This document shows, one piece after another, positions 1 to 4,442 of a DNA stretch of 5,685 nt. Numbering within the stretch: position 1 is the stretch's first letter; the number at the start of each line of letters is the position of its first letter. The notes beneath the pieces were generated by a model. That model worked only from the letters and a program-made list of their open reading frames with translations. It was not told the DNA's origin and searched no databases. A program made the position numbers and the translations under genes. Source of the DNA: Gammaproteobacteria bacterium (GTDB lineage Bacteria; Pseudomonadota; Gammaproteobacteria; Pseudomonadales; Azotimanducaceae); the NCBI GenBank assembly GCA_027295975.1, contig JAPUJX010000368.1, positions 1 to 5,685 of the forward strand, written 5' to 3'.

Positions 1-26
1 GACATGCAACCATTTAGTTGCATAAT
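1..26 (+). promoter_or_regulatory. Probable promoter of the arsR-SRPBCC operon (5' part cut off)
   Basis: CATAAT (21-26) matches the sigma-70 -10 consensus at 5 of 6 positions. The window opens with GACA (1-4); if the preceding two bases are TT, this would be a consensus -35 box with a 16-bp spacer, but those bases are outside the window. Transcription would then start around 33-34, directly at the ATG at 35, giving a leaderless mRNA. The inverted repeat at 4-23 fills the spacer, so a bound repressor would block RNA polymerase. Confidence 0.45.
4..23. promoter_or_regulatory. Inverted-repeat operator upstream of the ArsR gene
   Basis: ATGCAAC (4-10) and GTTGCAT (17-23) are perfect 7-bp inverted arms around a 6-bp spacer; read as a 20-bp palindrome, 8 of 10 base pairs match. 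It ends 11 bp before the arsR-type start codon, as expected for the autoregulatory site of a winged-helix dimer. The symmetry is seen directly; binding by the ArsR protein is inferred from position and from the usual self-repression of such regulators. Confidence 0.6.
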
Positions 27-34
27 AGCGGTTT

Positions 35-364
35 ATGGACCGGGTATTCAAAGCATTGGCGGACCCGTCACGTCGCGACGTACTCGACCGGCTTTTCAGC
101 AACGACGGCCAGACGTTGTCCGAGTTGTGTAATGACACGCCTTTCAGCCGTCAGGCGTTGTCCAAACATCTGGCTTTGCTCGAATCGGCCGGACTGCTTG
201 TCAGCCACTTTCGCGGCCGGGAAAAATTACACTATCTCAACCCCGTCCCCATTCATGAAATTGCCGCGCGTTGGATCAGCAAATACGCCAACCGTCGTCT
301 GACAGCACTCGCGGCGCTGAAACAATCTCTGGAGGAGAACAACGATGGAAAAACCCGTCTCTAA
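35..364 (+). CDS. ArsR-family winged-helix transcriptional regulator
   Basis: A 109-aa DNA-binding repressor, the usual length for small ArsR proteins. It opens with the family signature FKALADPSRRDVLDRL (residues 5-20). The helix-turn-helix follows (about 27-55), with recognition helix SRQALSKHLALLESAGL (38-54), then the wing VSHFRGREKLHYLN. The metal-site ELCVCD motif of ArsR/SmtB sensors is not present: the equivalent stretch is ELCND with one Cys (C32), so metal sensing is unlikely. The start is fixed, because TAA (23-25) and TAG (26-28) lie in frame just upstream. There is no Shine-Dalgarno sequence, which fits a leaderless transcript. The gene overlaps the next by 20 nt. ArsR proteins paired with an AHSA1-type SRPBCC gene are a common arrangement, usually self-repressing; the inducer is unknown. 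Confidence 0.93.
   Translation: MDRVFKALADPSRRDVLDRLFSNDGQTLSELCNDTPFSRQALSKHLALLESAGLLVSHFRGREKLHYLNPVPIHEIAARWISKYANRRLTALAALKQSLEENNDGKTRL
331..337 (+). promoter_or_regulatory. Strong ribosome binding site inside the arsR 3' end
   Basis: GGAGGAG lies 7 nt before the ATG at 345 and is itself within the last codons of the ArsR gene. It fixes the start of the SRPBCC gene and suggests translational coupling with the regulator upstream. Confidence 0.8.
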
Positions 365-818
365 ACCCGTCTCTAAACCAAGATGCATTTACGAGTCCAA
401 CATCAAGGCGTCGCGAGAAGCCGTCTGGCAGGCGCTCACGACCGCGGAGTTCACCAGGCAGTATTGGCACTCCACGGGGGTCGAATCCTCCTGGGAGGAA
501 GGCAGCTCCATTCGATTCTTACACGAAGACGGCCGTGTGGCGGTCGACGGGCAGATCCTCAAAGTCGTTTACCCGAGTTTGCTTTCCTATACCTGGCACA
601 TTTTGTGGGACGAGGAGATGAGCATCGAGGCACCCTCCCGGGTGACCTTCGAGCTCGAGGAGGTGGGTGATGGAACGCGATTGCGCATGACACATGACGA
701 TTTTGCCGAGGGAACGCAAGTTGTCGAGATGCTCCAGGAAGGATGGACGGACATTCTCTCCAGCATGAAAAGCCTTCTGGAAACCGGAAATCCGTTACCC
801 GTTGGCGATAGCGCATAA
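345..818 (+). CDS. SRPBCC / AHSA1-domain protein (START-like fold)
   Basis: A 157-aa cytoplasmic protein of the Aha1-C-like (AHSA1) branch of the SRPBCC superfamily, which forms a helix-grip fold around a hydrophobic cavity. Visible hallmarks are the first strand and helix YESNIKASREAVWQALTT (16-33), the Trp-containing segment before SSWEEGSSIRF, the central strands with DGQILKVVYPSLLSYTWH, the DGTRLRMTHDDF strand, and the C-terminal helix GWTDILSSMKSLLE, whose GW..IL..LK pattern is typical. The N-terminus is extended by a duplicated KPVSKPVSKP stretch encoded by a 12-bp tandem repeat. The start is set by GGAGGAG at 331-337. It overlaps the ArsR gene and is surely cotranscribed. Proteins of this type paired with ArsR are presumed to bind a small ligand; no substrate can be named. 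Confidence 0.9.
   Translation: MEKPVSKPVSKPRCIYESNIKASREAVWQALTTAEFTRQYWHSTGVESSWEEGSSIRFLHEDGRVAVDGQILKVVYPSLLSYTWHILWDEEMSIEAPSRVTFELEEVGDGTRLRMTHDDFAEGTQVVEMLQEGWTDILSSMKSLLETGNPLPVGDSA
351..374 (+). repeat. 12-bp perfect tandem duplication, in frame
   Basis: The unit AAACCCGTCTCT occurs at 351-362 and again at 363-374, followed by a partial third copy (AAACC, 375-379). It lies across the arsR stop codon (362-364) and adds one KPVS tetrapeptide to the N-terminus of the SRPBCC protein. Being 12 bp, it preserves the reading frame. Slipped-strand duplication is the likely origin. Confidence 0.9.
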
Positions 819-827
819 CTCATGCGC
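811..827. other. Short hairpin across the SRPBCC stop codon
   Basis: GCGCAT (811-816) and ATGCGC (822-827) are perfect 6-bp inverted arms around a 5-nt loop, spanning the TAA at 816-818. No T-run follows, so it is not a good intrinsic terminator; it might stabilise a 3' end or be chance. The remaining 819-895 gap to the crotonase gene shows no clear promoter, so readthrough into that gene is possible. Confidence 0.3.
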
Positions 828-895
828 CCGGTAGCATGGCACTCGCAAATACGGAAGTTGTTAAAGCGCGATCGGGTAAGCCGGGGAGAATGAAC

Positions 896-1681
896 ATGAG
901 CGAGTCAGTGTTACGTTACGAAGTCAATGAGCATGTGGGAGTGATCACGCTCACTCGTCCCGAGGCGATGAATTCGCTGACCTATCAATCGTATCTGGAA
1001 CTTGAGGACGCCGTGCGAGGCTGCGAGGCGCGGGTGCTGATTATCACCGGCGAAGGTCGAGCTTTCTGTGCCGGGGATGACGTGAAGCAGATTCTCGGTA
1101 GCTCCGAGCCCCCACCCCAGGCCTTCCTTGACCGAGCCAGGAAAAGTGCGGGCCTGACCCCTGCGGCGGATGCTTTGTTATATACGGACATCCCGGTCAT
1201 CGCGGCCGTGAACGGCCCGGCGGTGGGGTGGGGCATGGAGCTTGCGCTCATGGCCGATATCCGGGTGGCGTCCGAGAATGCGAAGTTCGGCGAACTCTTC
1301 GTGATTCGCGGACTCTGTTGCGACGCACCCGGGCTGGGCCGTCTTGCCCAGCTTGTCGGTAGAGAACGGGCAGCCGAGTTGCTTTTCACGGGCGATGTGA
1401 TCGATTCGGAGACCGCGCTGGCGATCGGTCTGGTGTCCCGGCGGGTCCCACACGCCGAACTCATGCCGACAGCGCTGAGCCTGGCGGCCAAAATCGCCGG
1501 CAATCCGCCCCTTGCCGTGCGGGCGTTGAAGGCAGGGTTGCGCCGCACGCTGGATCCAGACTGGCAGGACACCGGCCGCTGGGCTATCGAGCAGATTCGT
1601 GAACTTCGCGGTACCGAAGATTCTCAAGAAGGGGTCCGTGCCTTCCTGGAAAAACGCTCGCCCGTTTACGTCGGCAGGTAA
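896..1681 (+). CDS. Enoyl-CoA hydratase/isomerase family protein (crotonase fold)
   Basis: A 261-aa crotonase, the usual length for the family. The start at 896 is chosen because GGGGAG (883-888) lies 7 nt upstream; ATGs at 836 and 890 have no usable ribosome site. Seen in order: strand VGVITLTRPEAMNSL (14-28), first oxyanion-hole segment GRAFCAGDD (54-62), and second segment NGPAVGWGMELALMADIRVA (106-125), with Trp112 where GGG is usual. Aligned from memory with rat mitochondrial enoyl-CoA hydratase, Glu144 is kept (E115) but Glu164 is Phe135. Asp143 falls 8 residues after F135, where dienoyl-CoA isomerase (Asp204) and PaaG-type isomerases carry their catalytic Asp. The protein therefore acts on an acyl-CoA thioester, perhaps as an isomerase rather than a plain hydratase; the substrate is unknown. 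It may be read through from the ArsR operon. Confidence 0.92.
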   Translation: MSESVLRYEVNEHVGVITLTRPEAMNSLTYQSYLELEDAVRGCEARVLIITGEGRAFCAGDDVKQILGSSEPPPQAFLDRARKSAGLTPAADALLYTDIPVIAAVNGPAVGWGMELALMADIRVASENAKFGELFVIRGLCCDAPGLGRLAQLVGRERAAELLFTGDVIDSETALAIGLVSRRVPHAELMPTALSLAAKIAGNPPLAVRALKAGLRRTLDPDWQDTGRWAIEQIRELRGTEDSQEGVRAFLEKRSPVYVGR

Positions 1682-1698
1682 AAACTCGGGACAATTGG

Positions 1699-1755
1699 GG
1701 CTGGATGGCTTCTCCAGCCGTTCTCGCAACTAATCTGGACGGTCAATCTGTCCAG
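1699..1755. terminator. Two hairpins between convergent genes; possible bidirectional terminator
   Basis: GGCTGGA (1699-1705) pairs with TCCAGCC (1713-1719) around a 7-nt loop. CTGGAC (1735-1740) pairs with GTCCAG (1750-1755) around a 9-nt loop and covers the stop codon of the minus-strand DUF427 gene. Both lie in the 61-bp gap and end of the two converging genes, where terminators are expected. Neither is followed directly by a T-run on either strand, so intrinsic termination is uncertain. Confidence 0.35.
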
Positions 1756-2156
1756 CCGGGGCCTACTTTTGCTTGTAGTTCGCCATCGATTTCGAGTTGC
1801 ACCCGGTCGGTGTAAAAGGAAACGTAACCTTGCAGATCCAGACATTCGTCGAACGGTGTCAGGTAGCTCCACATGACATCCTTCAGCGTGCCGTCGTTTG
1901 TGGTGACGCTCCAGTAGCTGGCATCACCCTTGAACGGGCAATGTGTCGTGGTTTCCGTTGCGCTCAGGAAACTTTCGAGAACGTCCTGGCGAGGCAGGTA
2001 CAATACCGGACGGTGTTTGGTTTCCGTCACAGCCACGGCGTTTTGCGTATCGGCAAGGACAGTATCGCCGACCAACACGCGAATGTGTGCCGGGCTGGGT
2101 TCGATTAGTACTTCGTAGTTCGGGTGTTTCTGAAATCCTGGCGCCGAATTGTTCAT
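1743..2156 (-). CDS. DUF427 domain protein
   Basis: A 137-aa cytoplasmic protein with the full DUF427 (Pfam PF04248) pattern and no signal peptide or membrane segment. Recognisable pieces are the strand IRVLVGDTVLADTQNAVAV (25-43), then RPVLYLPRQDV (49-59), the very conserved core THCPFKGDASYWSV (71-84), the W.Y..P segment, and the C-terminal GYVSFYTDRVQLEIDGE. The family is compact, widespread in proteobacteria, actinobacteria and fungi, and has no settled biochemical role; I assign none. The start is supported by GAGGAG (complement of 2165-2170) 8 nt upstream. The gene stands alone, convergent with the crotonase and divergent from the MaoC gene, so it probably forms its own transcription unit. 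Confidence 0.93.
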   Translation of the reverse strand: MNNSAPGFQKHPNYEVLIEPSPAHIRVLVGDTVLADTQNAVAVTETKHRPVLYLPRQDVLESFLSATETTTHCPFKGDASYWSVTTNDGTLKDVMWSYLTPFDECLDLQGYVSFYTDRVQLEIDGELQAKVGPGWTD

Positions 2157-2183
2157 GTGGTTGTCTCCTCACGATCTCAAAAC

Positions 2184-2212
2184 ACGGTATGTGAGCGGGT
2201 GGTTGCTGTCAA
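2184..2212 (-). promoter_or_regulatory. Candidate promoter of the DUF427 gene
   Basis: On the minus strand, a perfect TTGACA -35 box (complement of 2207-2212) is followed after 17 bp by TACCGT (complement of 2184-2189), a poor -10 box with 3 of 6 matches. Transcription would begin near 2177, leaving a leader of about 20 nt that contains the GAGGAG ribosome site. The good -35 box and spacing support it; the weak -10 box lowers confidence. Confidence 0.4.
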
Positions 2213-2260
2213 AGGCCATAGGGACTCTGACGGTGCGTTCGTGAGGTACATGGGGTATTT

Positions 2261-2275
2261 TCCTCGGGTCGAGGA
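2261..2275. promoter_or_regulatory. Perfect 15-bp inverted repeat upstream of the MaoC gene
   Basis: TCCTCG (2261-2266) and CGAGGA (2270-2275) are perfect arms around GGT, ending 21 bp before the MaoC start codon. It could be an operator or a leader hairpin just upstream of the ribosome site (2287-2292). The rest of the divergent region 2157-2296 shows no convincing plus-strand promoter; TATTTT at 2256-2261 is a weak -10 candidate without a matching -35 box. Confidence 0.4.
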
Positions 2276-2296
2276 TTACTTCGAAAAGGAGAAGAC

Positions 2297-2815
2297 ATGG
2301 TTGCGCAAGCGAAGCCCGTGGGGGAGGGGAGGTATCGAGAGTCTTATGGCAGGTATCTGGAGGATTTCGCGGTCGGGGATGTTTATGAACATCGTCCAGG
2401 AAGGACAATCACCGAAAGCGACAATACCTGGTTCACTTTGTTGACCATGAATCAGCACCCGTTACATTTCGACAAGGAGTACGGTGCTAAAAGCGAGTTC
2501 GGGCAGGTGCTGGTGAATTCCTGCTTGACGTTGTCGTTGGTGACCGGCATGTCCGTCTCGGATGTGAGCCAGAAAACGATTGCCAACCTCGGGTGGGACA
2601 ACGTTCGCCTCACCGGTCCTGTGTTCATCGGCGATACCCTGTACGCAGAATCCGAGGTGCTCGCCATTCGGGAATCGCGATCGCGGCCGACCCAGGGTAT
2701 CGTCAACATCCGCTCGACTGGCAGGAAGGCCGATGGCACCGAGGTGATCAGCTTCGAACGGGCGATGCTCATTCCGAAGCGTGGTCAAGCCGTTGATGAC
2801 ATAATCGACTATTAG
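2297..2815 (+). CDS. MaoC-family dehydratase (hot-dog fold acyl-CoA hydratase)
   Basis: A 172-aa single hot-dog protein of the MaoC/(R)-enoyl-CoA hydratase group, expected to add or remove water at an acyl-CoA double bond in the cytoplasm. Evidence: the lead-in YLEDFAVGDVYEHRPGRTIT (20-39), the hydratase segment MNQHPLHFDKEYG (51-63), FGQVLVNS (about 68-75), and the strand VFIGDTLYAESEVL. Against the (R)-hydratase consensus D-x-N-P-x-H-x-D, His57 and Asp59 are kept, but the catalytic Asp position is Asn52 and the following Asn is His54. AGGAGA (2287-2292) lies 4 nt before the ATG. An acyl-CoA dehydrogenase gene starts 51 bp downstream, almost certainly in the same operon. A similar MaoC/acyl-CoA dehydrogenase pairing occurs in actinobacteria (Rv2499c with fadE19, from memory), near branched-chain catabolic genes. 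The substrate is unproven. Confidence 0.9.
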   Translation: MVAQAKPVGEGRYRESYGRYLEDFAVGDVYEHRPGRTITESDNTWFTLLTMNQHPLHFDKEYGAKSEFGQVLVNSCLTLSLVTGMSVSDVSQKTIANLGWDNVRLTGPVFIGDTLYAESEVLAIRESRSRPTQGIVNIRSTGRKADGTEVISFERAMLIPKRGQAVDDIIDY

Positions 2816-2866
2816 GGTCAGGTCCTGGTTAACGGACGAGAACCGACAAGGCTGAACACTCGAAAT

Positions 2867-4006
2867 ATGTCTGAGCAAGAACAGATCATCCTCGATACCG
2901 TCGACAGATTTCTCGCCCGGGACGTTGCCCCCGTGGCACAAACCCTCGAGCAGGGAGACGTTTATCCCCACGAACTCGTCGAGAAGATGAAGGTGCTGGG
3001 GTTGTTTGGCGCCACCATCGGCGAAGCCTATGGCGGGCTCGGTTTGCCTGCGAGCACCTATGCCAAAATCGTCGAGCGGGTCTCTGCGGTATGGATGTCT
3101 GTTTCCGGCATCTTCAACTCACATCTGATTATGGGTGCGGCGGTGGAACAATTCGGTACGGAGTCGATGAAAGAATCCGTCCTGCCGCGAATGGCCACCG
3201 GCGAGTTGCGTGGTGGCATCGCGTTGACTGAACCCGATTGCGGGACGGATCTGCAGGCGGTTCGCACCCGGGCGGTTCGCGAAGGTGATGAGTACGTAAT
3301 CGACGGCACCAAGCAGTGGATCACGAACTCGGTGGAGGGCAATGTACTGGCCGTGCTCGTCAAAACCGATACCAACACGACGCCCGCTCACAAGGGCATG
3401 AGTCTGATTCTGGTCGAGAAACATGCCGGTTATCGGGCAGTCAAGTTGAAAAAGCTCGGCTATCGCGGGGTCGACACCGGGGAGGTGCAGTTTGACGGCG
3501 TACGAGTTCCGGTGGCAAACCTGGTCGGCGAAAACGAAGGACGCGGGTTGCAACAGATTCTTTCGGGTTTGTCCCTCGGGCGCATCAATGTGGCGGCTCG
3601 CGGTGTCGGGGTCGCCCGGGCCTCGCTGGATGCATCGTTACATTACGCCCAGGAGCGCAAAACGTTTGGCGTTCCGATCTGCCAGCATCAGGCTATCCAG
3701 ATCAAACTTGCAGACATGGCGACGAGAGTGGAAGCCGCGCGTCTCCTGACCGAAAAAGCGGCGATTGCCTACGATGAGGCGGATCGCTGCGACATGGAAG
3801 CCGGCATGGCGAAACTCTTCGCGACCGAAGCCGCTGTCGAAAATTCCATGGAAGCCCTGCGGATTCATGGCGCCTACGGATACTCACCGGACAATCCCGT
3901 GGAGAGATACTATCGGGATGCGCCGCTGCTCGTGATCGGAGAAGGCACAAATGAAATGATGCGCCTGATCATCGCGCGCCAGTTGATCGAGAGAAATCCA
4001 ATTTAG
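2867..4006 (+). CDS. Acyl-CoA dehydrogenase, short/medium-chain type (FAD enzyme)
   Basis: A 379-aa flavoprotein of normal family length that forms a trans-2 double bond in an acyl-CoA and passes electrons to ETF. The N-terminal helical domain runs to about 115. The middle beta domain carries TEPDCGTDLQAV (121-132, a variant of the usual TEP.AGSD) and WITN (151-154), both FAD contacts. The C-terminal domain has GRINVAARGVGVARASLD (238-255), RKTFG (264-268) and LRIHGAYGYSPDNPVERYYRD (from 331). The catalytic base is Glu359 in IGEGT, the position used by SCAD and MCAD. Gly238 occupies the place where isovaleryl-CoA dehydrogenase has its Glu, so it is not of the IVD type. ATG 2867 has no strong Shine-Dalgarno sequence; 51 bp separate it from the MaoC gene. 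It probably works on the same acyl-CoA route as that gene. Confidence 0.95.
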   Translation: MSEQEQIILDTVDRFLARDVAPVAQTLEQGDVYPHELVEKMKVLGLFGATIGEAYGGLGLPASTYAKIVERVSAVWMSVSGIFNSHLIMGAAVEQFGTESMKESVLPRMATGELRGGIALTEPDCGTDLQAVRTRAVREGDEYVIDGTKQWITNSVEGNVLAVLVKTDTNTTPAHKGMSLILVEKHAGYRAVKLKKLGYRGVDTGEVQFDGVRVPVANLVGENEGRGLQQILSGLSLGRINVAARGVGVARASLDASLHYAQERKTFGVPICQHQAIQIKLADMATRVEAARLLTEKAAIAYDEADRCDMEAGMAKLFATEAAVENSMEALRIHGAYGYSPDNPVERYYRDAPLLVIGEGTNEMMRLIIARQLIERNPI

Positions 4007-4018
4007 GCGGTTGAGGGT

Positions 4019-4049
4019 GGGCAATAGCGCCCCAATCGGGGCAATAGCG
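4019..4049. repeat. 11-bp direct repeats flanking a GC hairpin
   Basis: GGGCAATAGCG occurs at 4019-4029 and again at 4039-4049, exactly 20 bp apart. Between them GCCCC (4029-4033) pairs with GGGGC (4038-4042) around AATC. The element sits in the 59-bp gap between the converging acyl-CoA dehydrogenase and bfd genes, where a terminator is expected, but there is no T-run on either strand. Confidence 0.45.
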
Positions 4050-4065
4050 GCAGAACGGAAACAGG

Positions 4066-4251
4066 TCAGGCCGCGTAGGAGACCGCCTCTGCCAGGTGTC
4101 GGTCGATGAGTTCCTGAACCATCTCGCGACAGCGTCCGCAGTTGGTGCCGGCCCCGCAGACCTCGCCCAGTTGCCCCAGATCCTGTACGCCGCCATCTAC
4201 CGCATCGTGAATCTGATGATCGGTCACCGCGTGGCAGATACAAACGTACAT
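4066..4251 (-). CDS. bfd: Bacterioferritin-associated ferredoxin Bfd
   Basis: A 61-aa [2Fe-2S] protein that docks on bacterioferritin and passes electrons to its heme so that stored Fe(III) is reduced and released. It begins MYVCICHAVTD, and the cluster ligands of the Bfd/NifU-type fer2_BFD domain are all visible: C4 and C6 (CxC), then C38 and C41 (CxxC in TNCGRC). An additional Cys (C32) lies in the loop. The start at 4251 is chosen over a GTG two codons upstream (4257), because AAGGAG (complement of 4257-4262) is 5 nt before the ATG and overlaps that GTG, and because E. coli Bfd also begins MYVC. A Fur box lies 29 bp upstream, so low iron should induce it. It is divergent from bfr. Confidence 0.95.
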   Translation of the reverse strand: MYVCICHAVTDHQIHDAVDGGVQDLGQLGEVCGAGTNCGRCREMVQELIDRHLAEAVSYAA

Positions 4252-4279
4252 GAGCACTCCTTCAGCCGAGATGCTTACT

Positions 4280-4298
4280 CTAAATGATAATCATTATC
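4280..4298. promoter_or_regulatory. Fur box in the bfd-bfr intergenic region
   Basis: This stretch matches the classical 19-bp Fur consensus GATAATGATAATCATTATC at 16 of 19 positions; the three mismatches are the first three bases. It contains two overlapping perfect 6-1-6 repeats: AATGAT-A-ATCATT (4283-4295) and GATAAT-C-ATTATC (4286-4298). On the bfd strand it covers possible -10 boxes TATCAT (4284-4289) and GATAAT (4293-4298), so iron-loaded Fur should block bfd transcription. The bfr start is 145 bp away, so control of bfr from this site is less certain. Confidence 0.9.
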
Positions 4299-4339
4299 GA
4301 ATGCAAATAAAAGTTACCTGCATTTAAGAACCCGCCTCA

Positions 4340-4369
4340 TTGTTAGATACGACTGATTTTCATTATAAA
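4340..4369 (+). promoter_or_regulatory. Candidate bfr promoter
   Basis: TTGTTA (4340-4345), an 18-bp spacer and TATAAA (4364-4369) form a reasonable sigma-70 promoter in AT-rich DNA. Transcription would start near 4376, leaving a leader of about 67 nt before the bfr ATG. The -10 box overlaps an inverted repeat at 4354-4372. Confidence 0.45.
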
Positions 4370-4372
4370 TCA
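4354..4372. promoter_or_regulatory. Inverted repeat over the bfr -10 region, possible weak second Fur site
   Basis: TGATTT (4354-4359) and AAATCA (4367-4372) are perfect arms around TCATTAT. In a register offset by 5 bp (4349-4367), the segment matches the Fur consensus at about 12 of 19 positions, including TCATTAT. It could be a low-affinity Fur site or the operator of another regulator on the bfr promoter. Confidence 0.3.
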
Positions 4373-4442
4373 AATGGTTAGCGTTGATTCTCAGGTTGAG
4401 TTGAGGCATGCTTATGTTAACTTTGTGGTACGGAACACCGCC

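Noticed and set aside
836..895. Longer N-terminus for the crotonase starting at ATG 836 (or ATG 890)
   Set aside because: There is no ribosome site before 836, and GGGGAG is only 1 nt from 890 but 7 nt from 896. The added residues do not look like crotonase sequence.
985..1572. 195-codon open frame on the minus strand inside the crotonase gene
   Set aside because: It lies opposite a clear crotonase with all domain motifs, is rich in Ser/Arg/Pro/Ala from mirrored codon bias, and has no family resemblance.
2462..2971. 169-codon minus-strand open frame over the MaoC / acyl-CoA dehydrogenase junction
   Set aside because: It covers parts of two well-supported plus-strand genes and their gap. I see no recognisable domain in it.
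3119..3553. 144-codon minus-strand open frame inside the acyl-CoA dehydrogenase gene
   Set aside because: It is a shadow of a conserved FAD-binding region, with no ribosome site or recognisable motif.
4300..4324. Inverted repeat AATGCA ... TGCATT next to the Fur box
   Set aside because: The arms are only 6 bp, with a 13-bp gap in AT-rich DNA. It is likely chance and does not line up with either promoter.
4374..4442. Longer N-terminus for bacterioferritin starting at ATG 4374
   Set aside because: The 23 added residues match nothing in Bfr proteins, the ATG lies at the predicted transcription start, and the protein from 4443 has the normal length.
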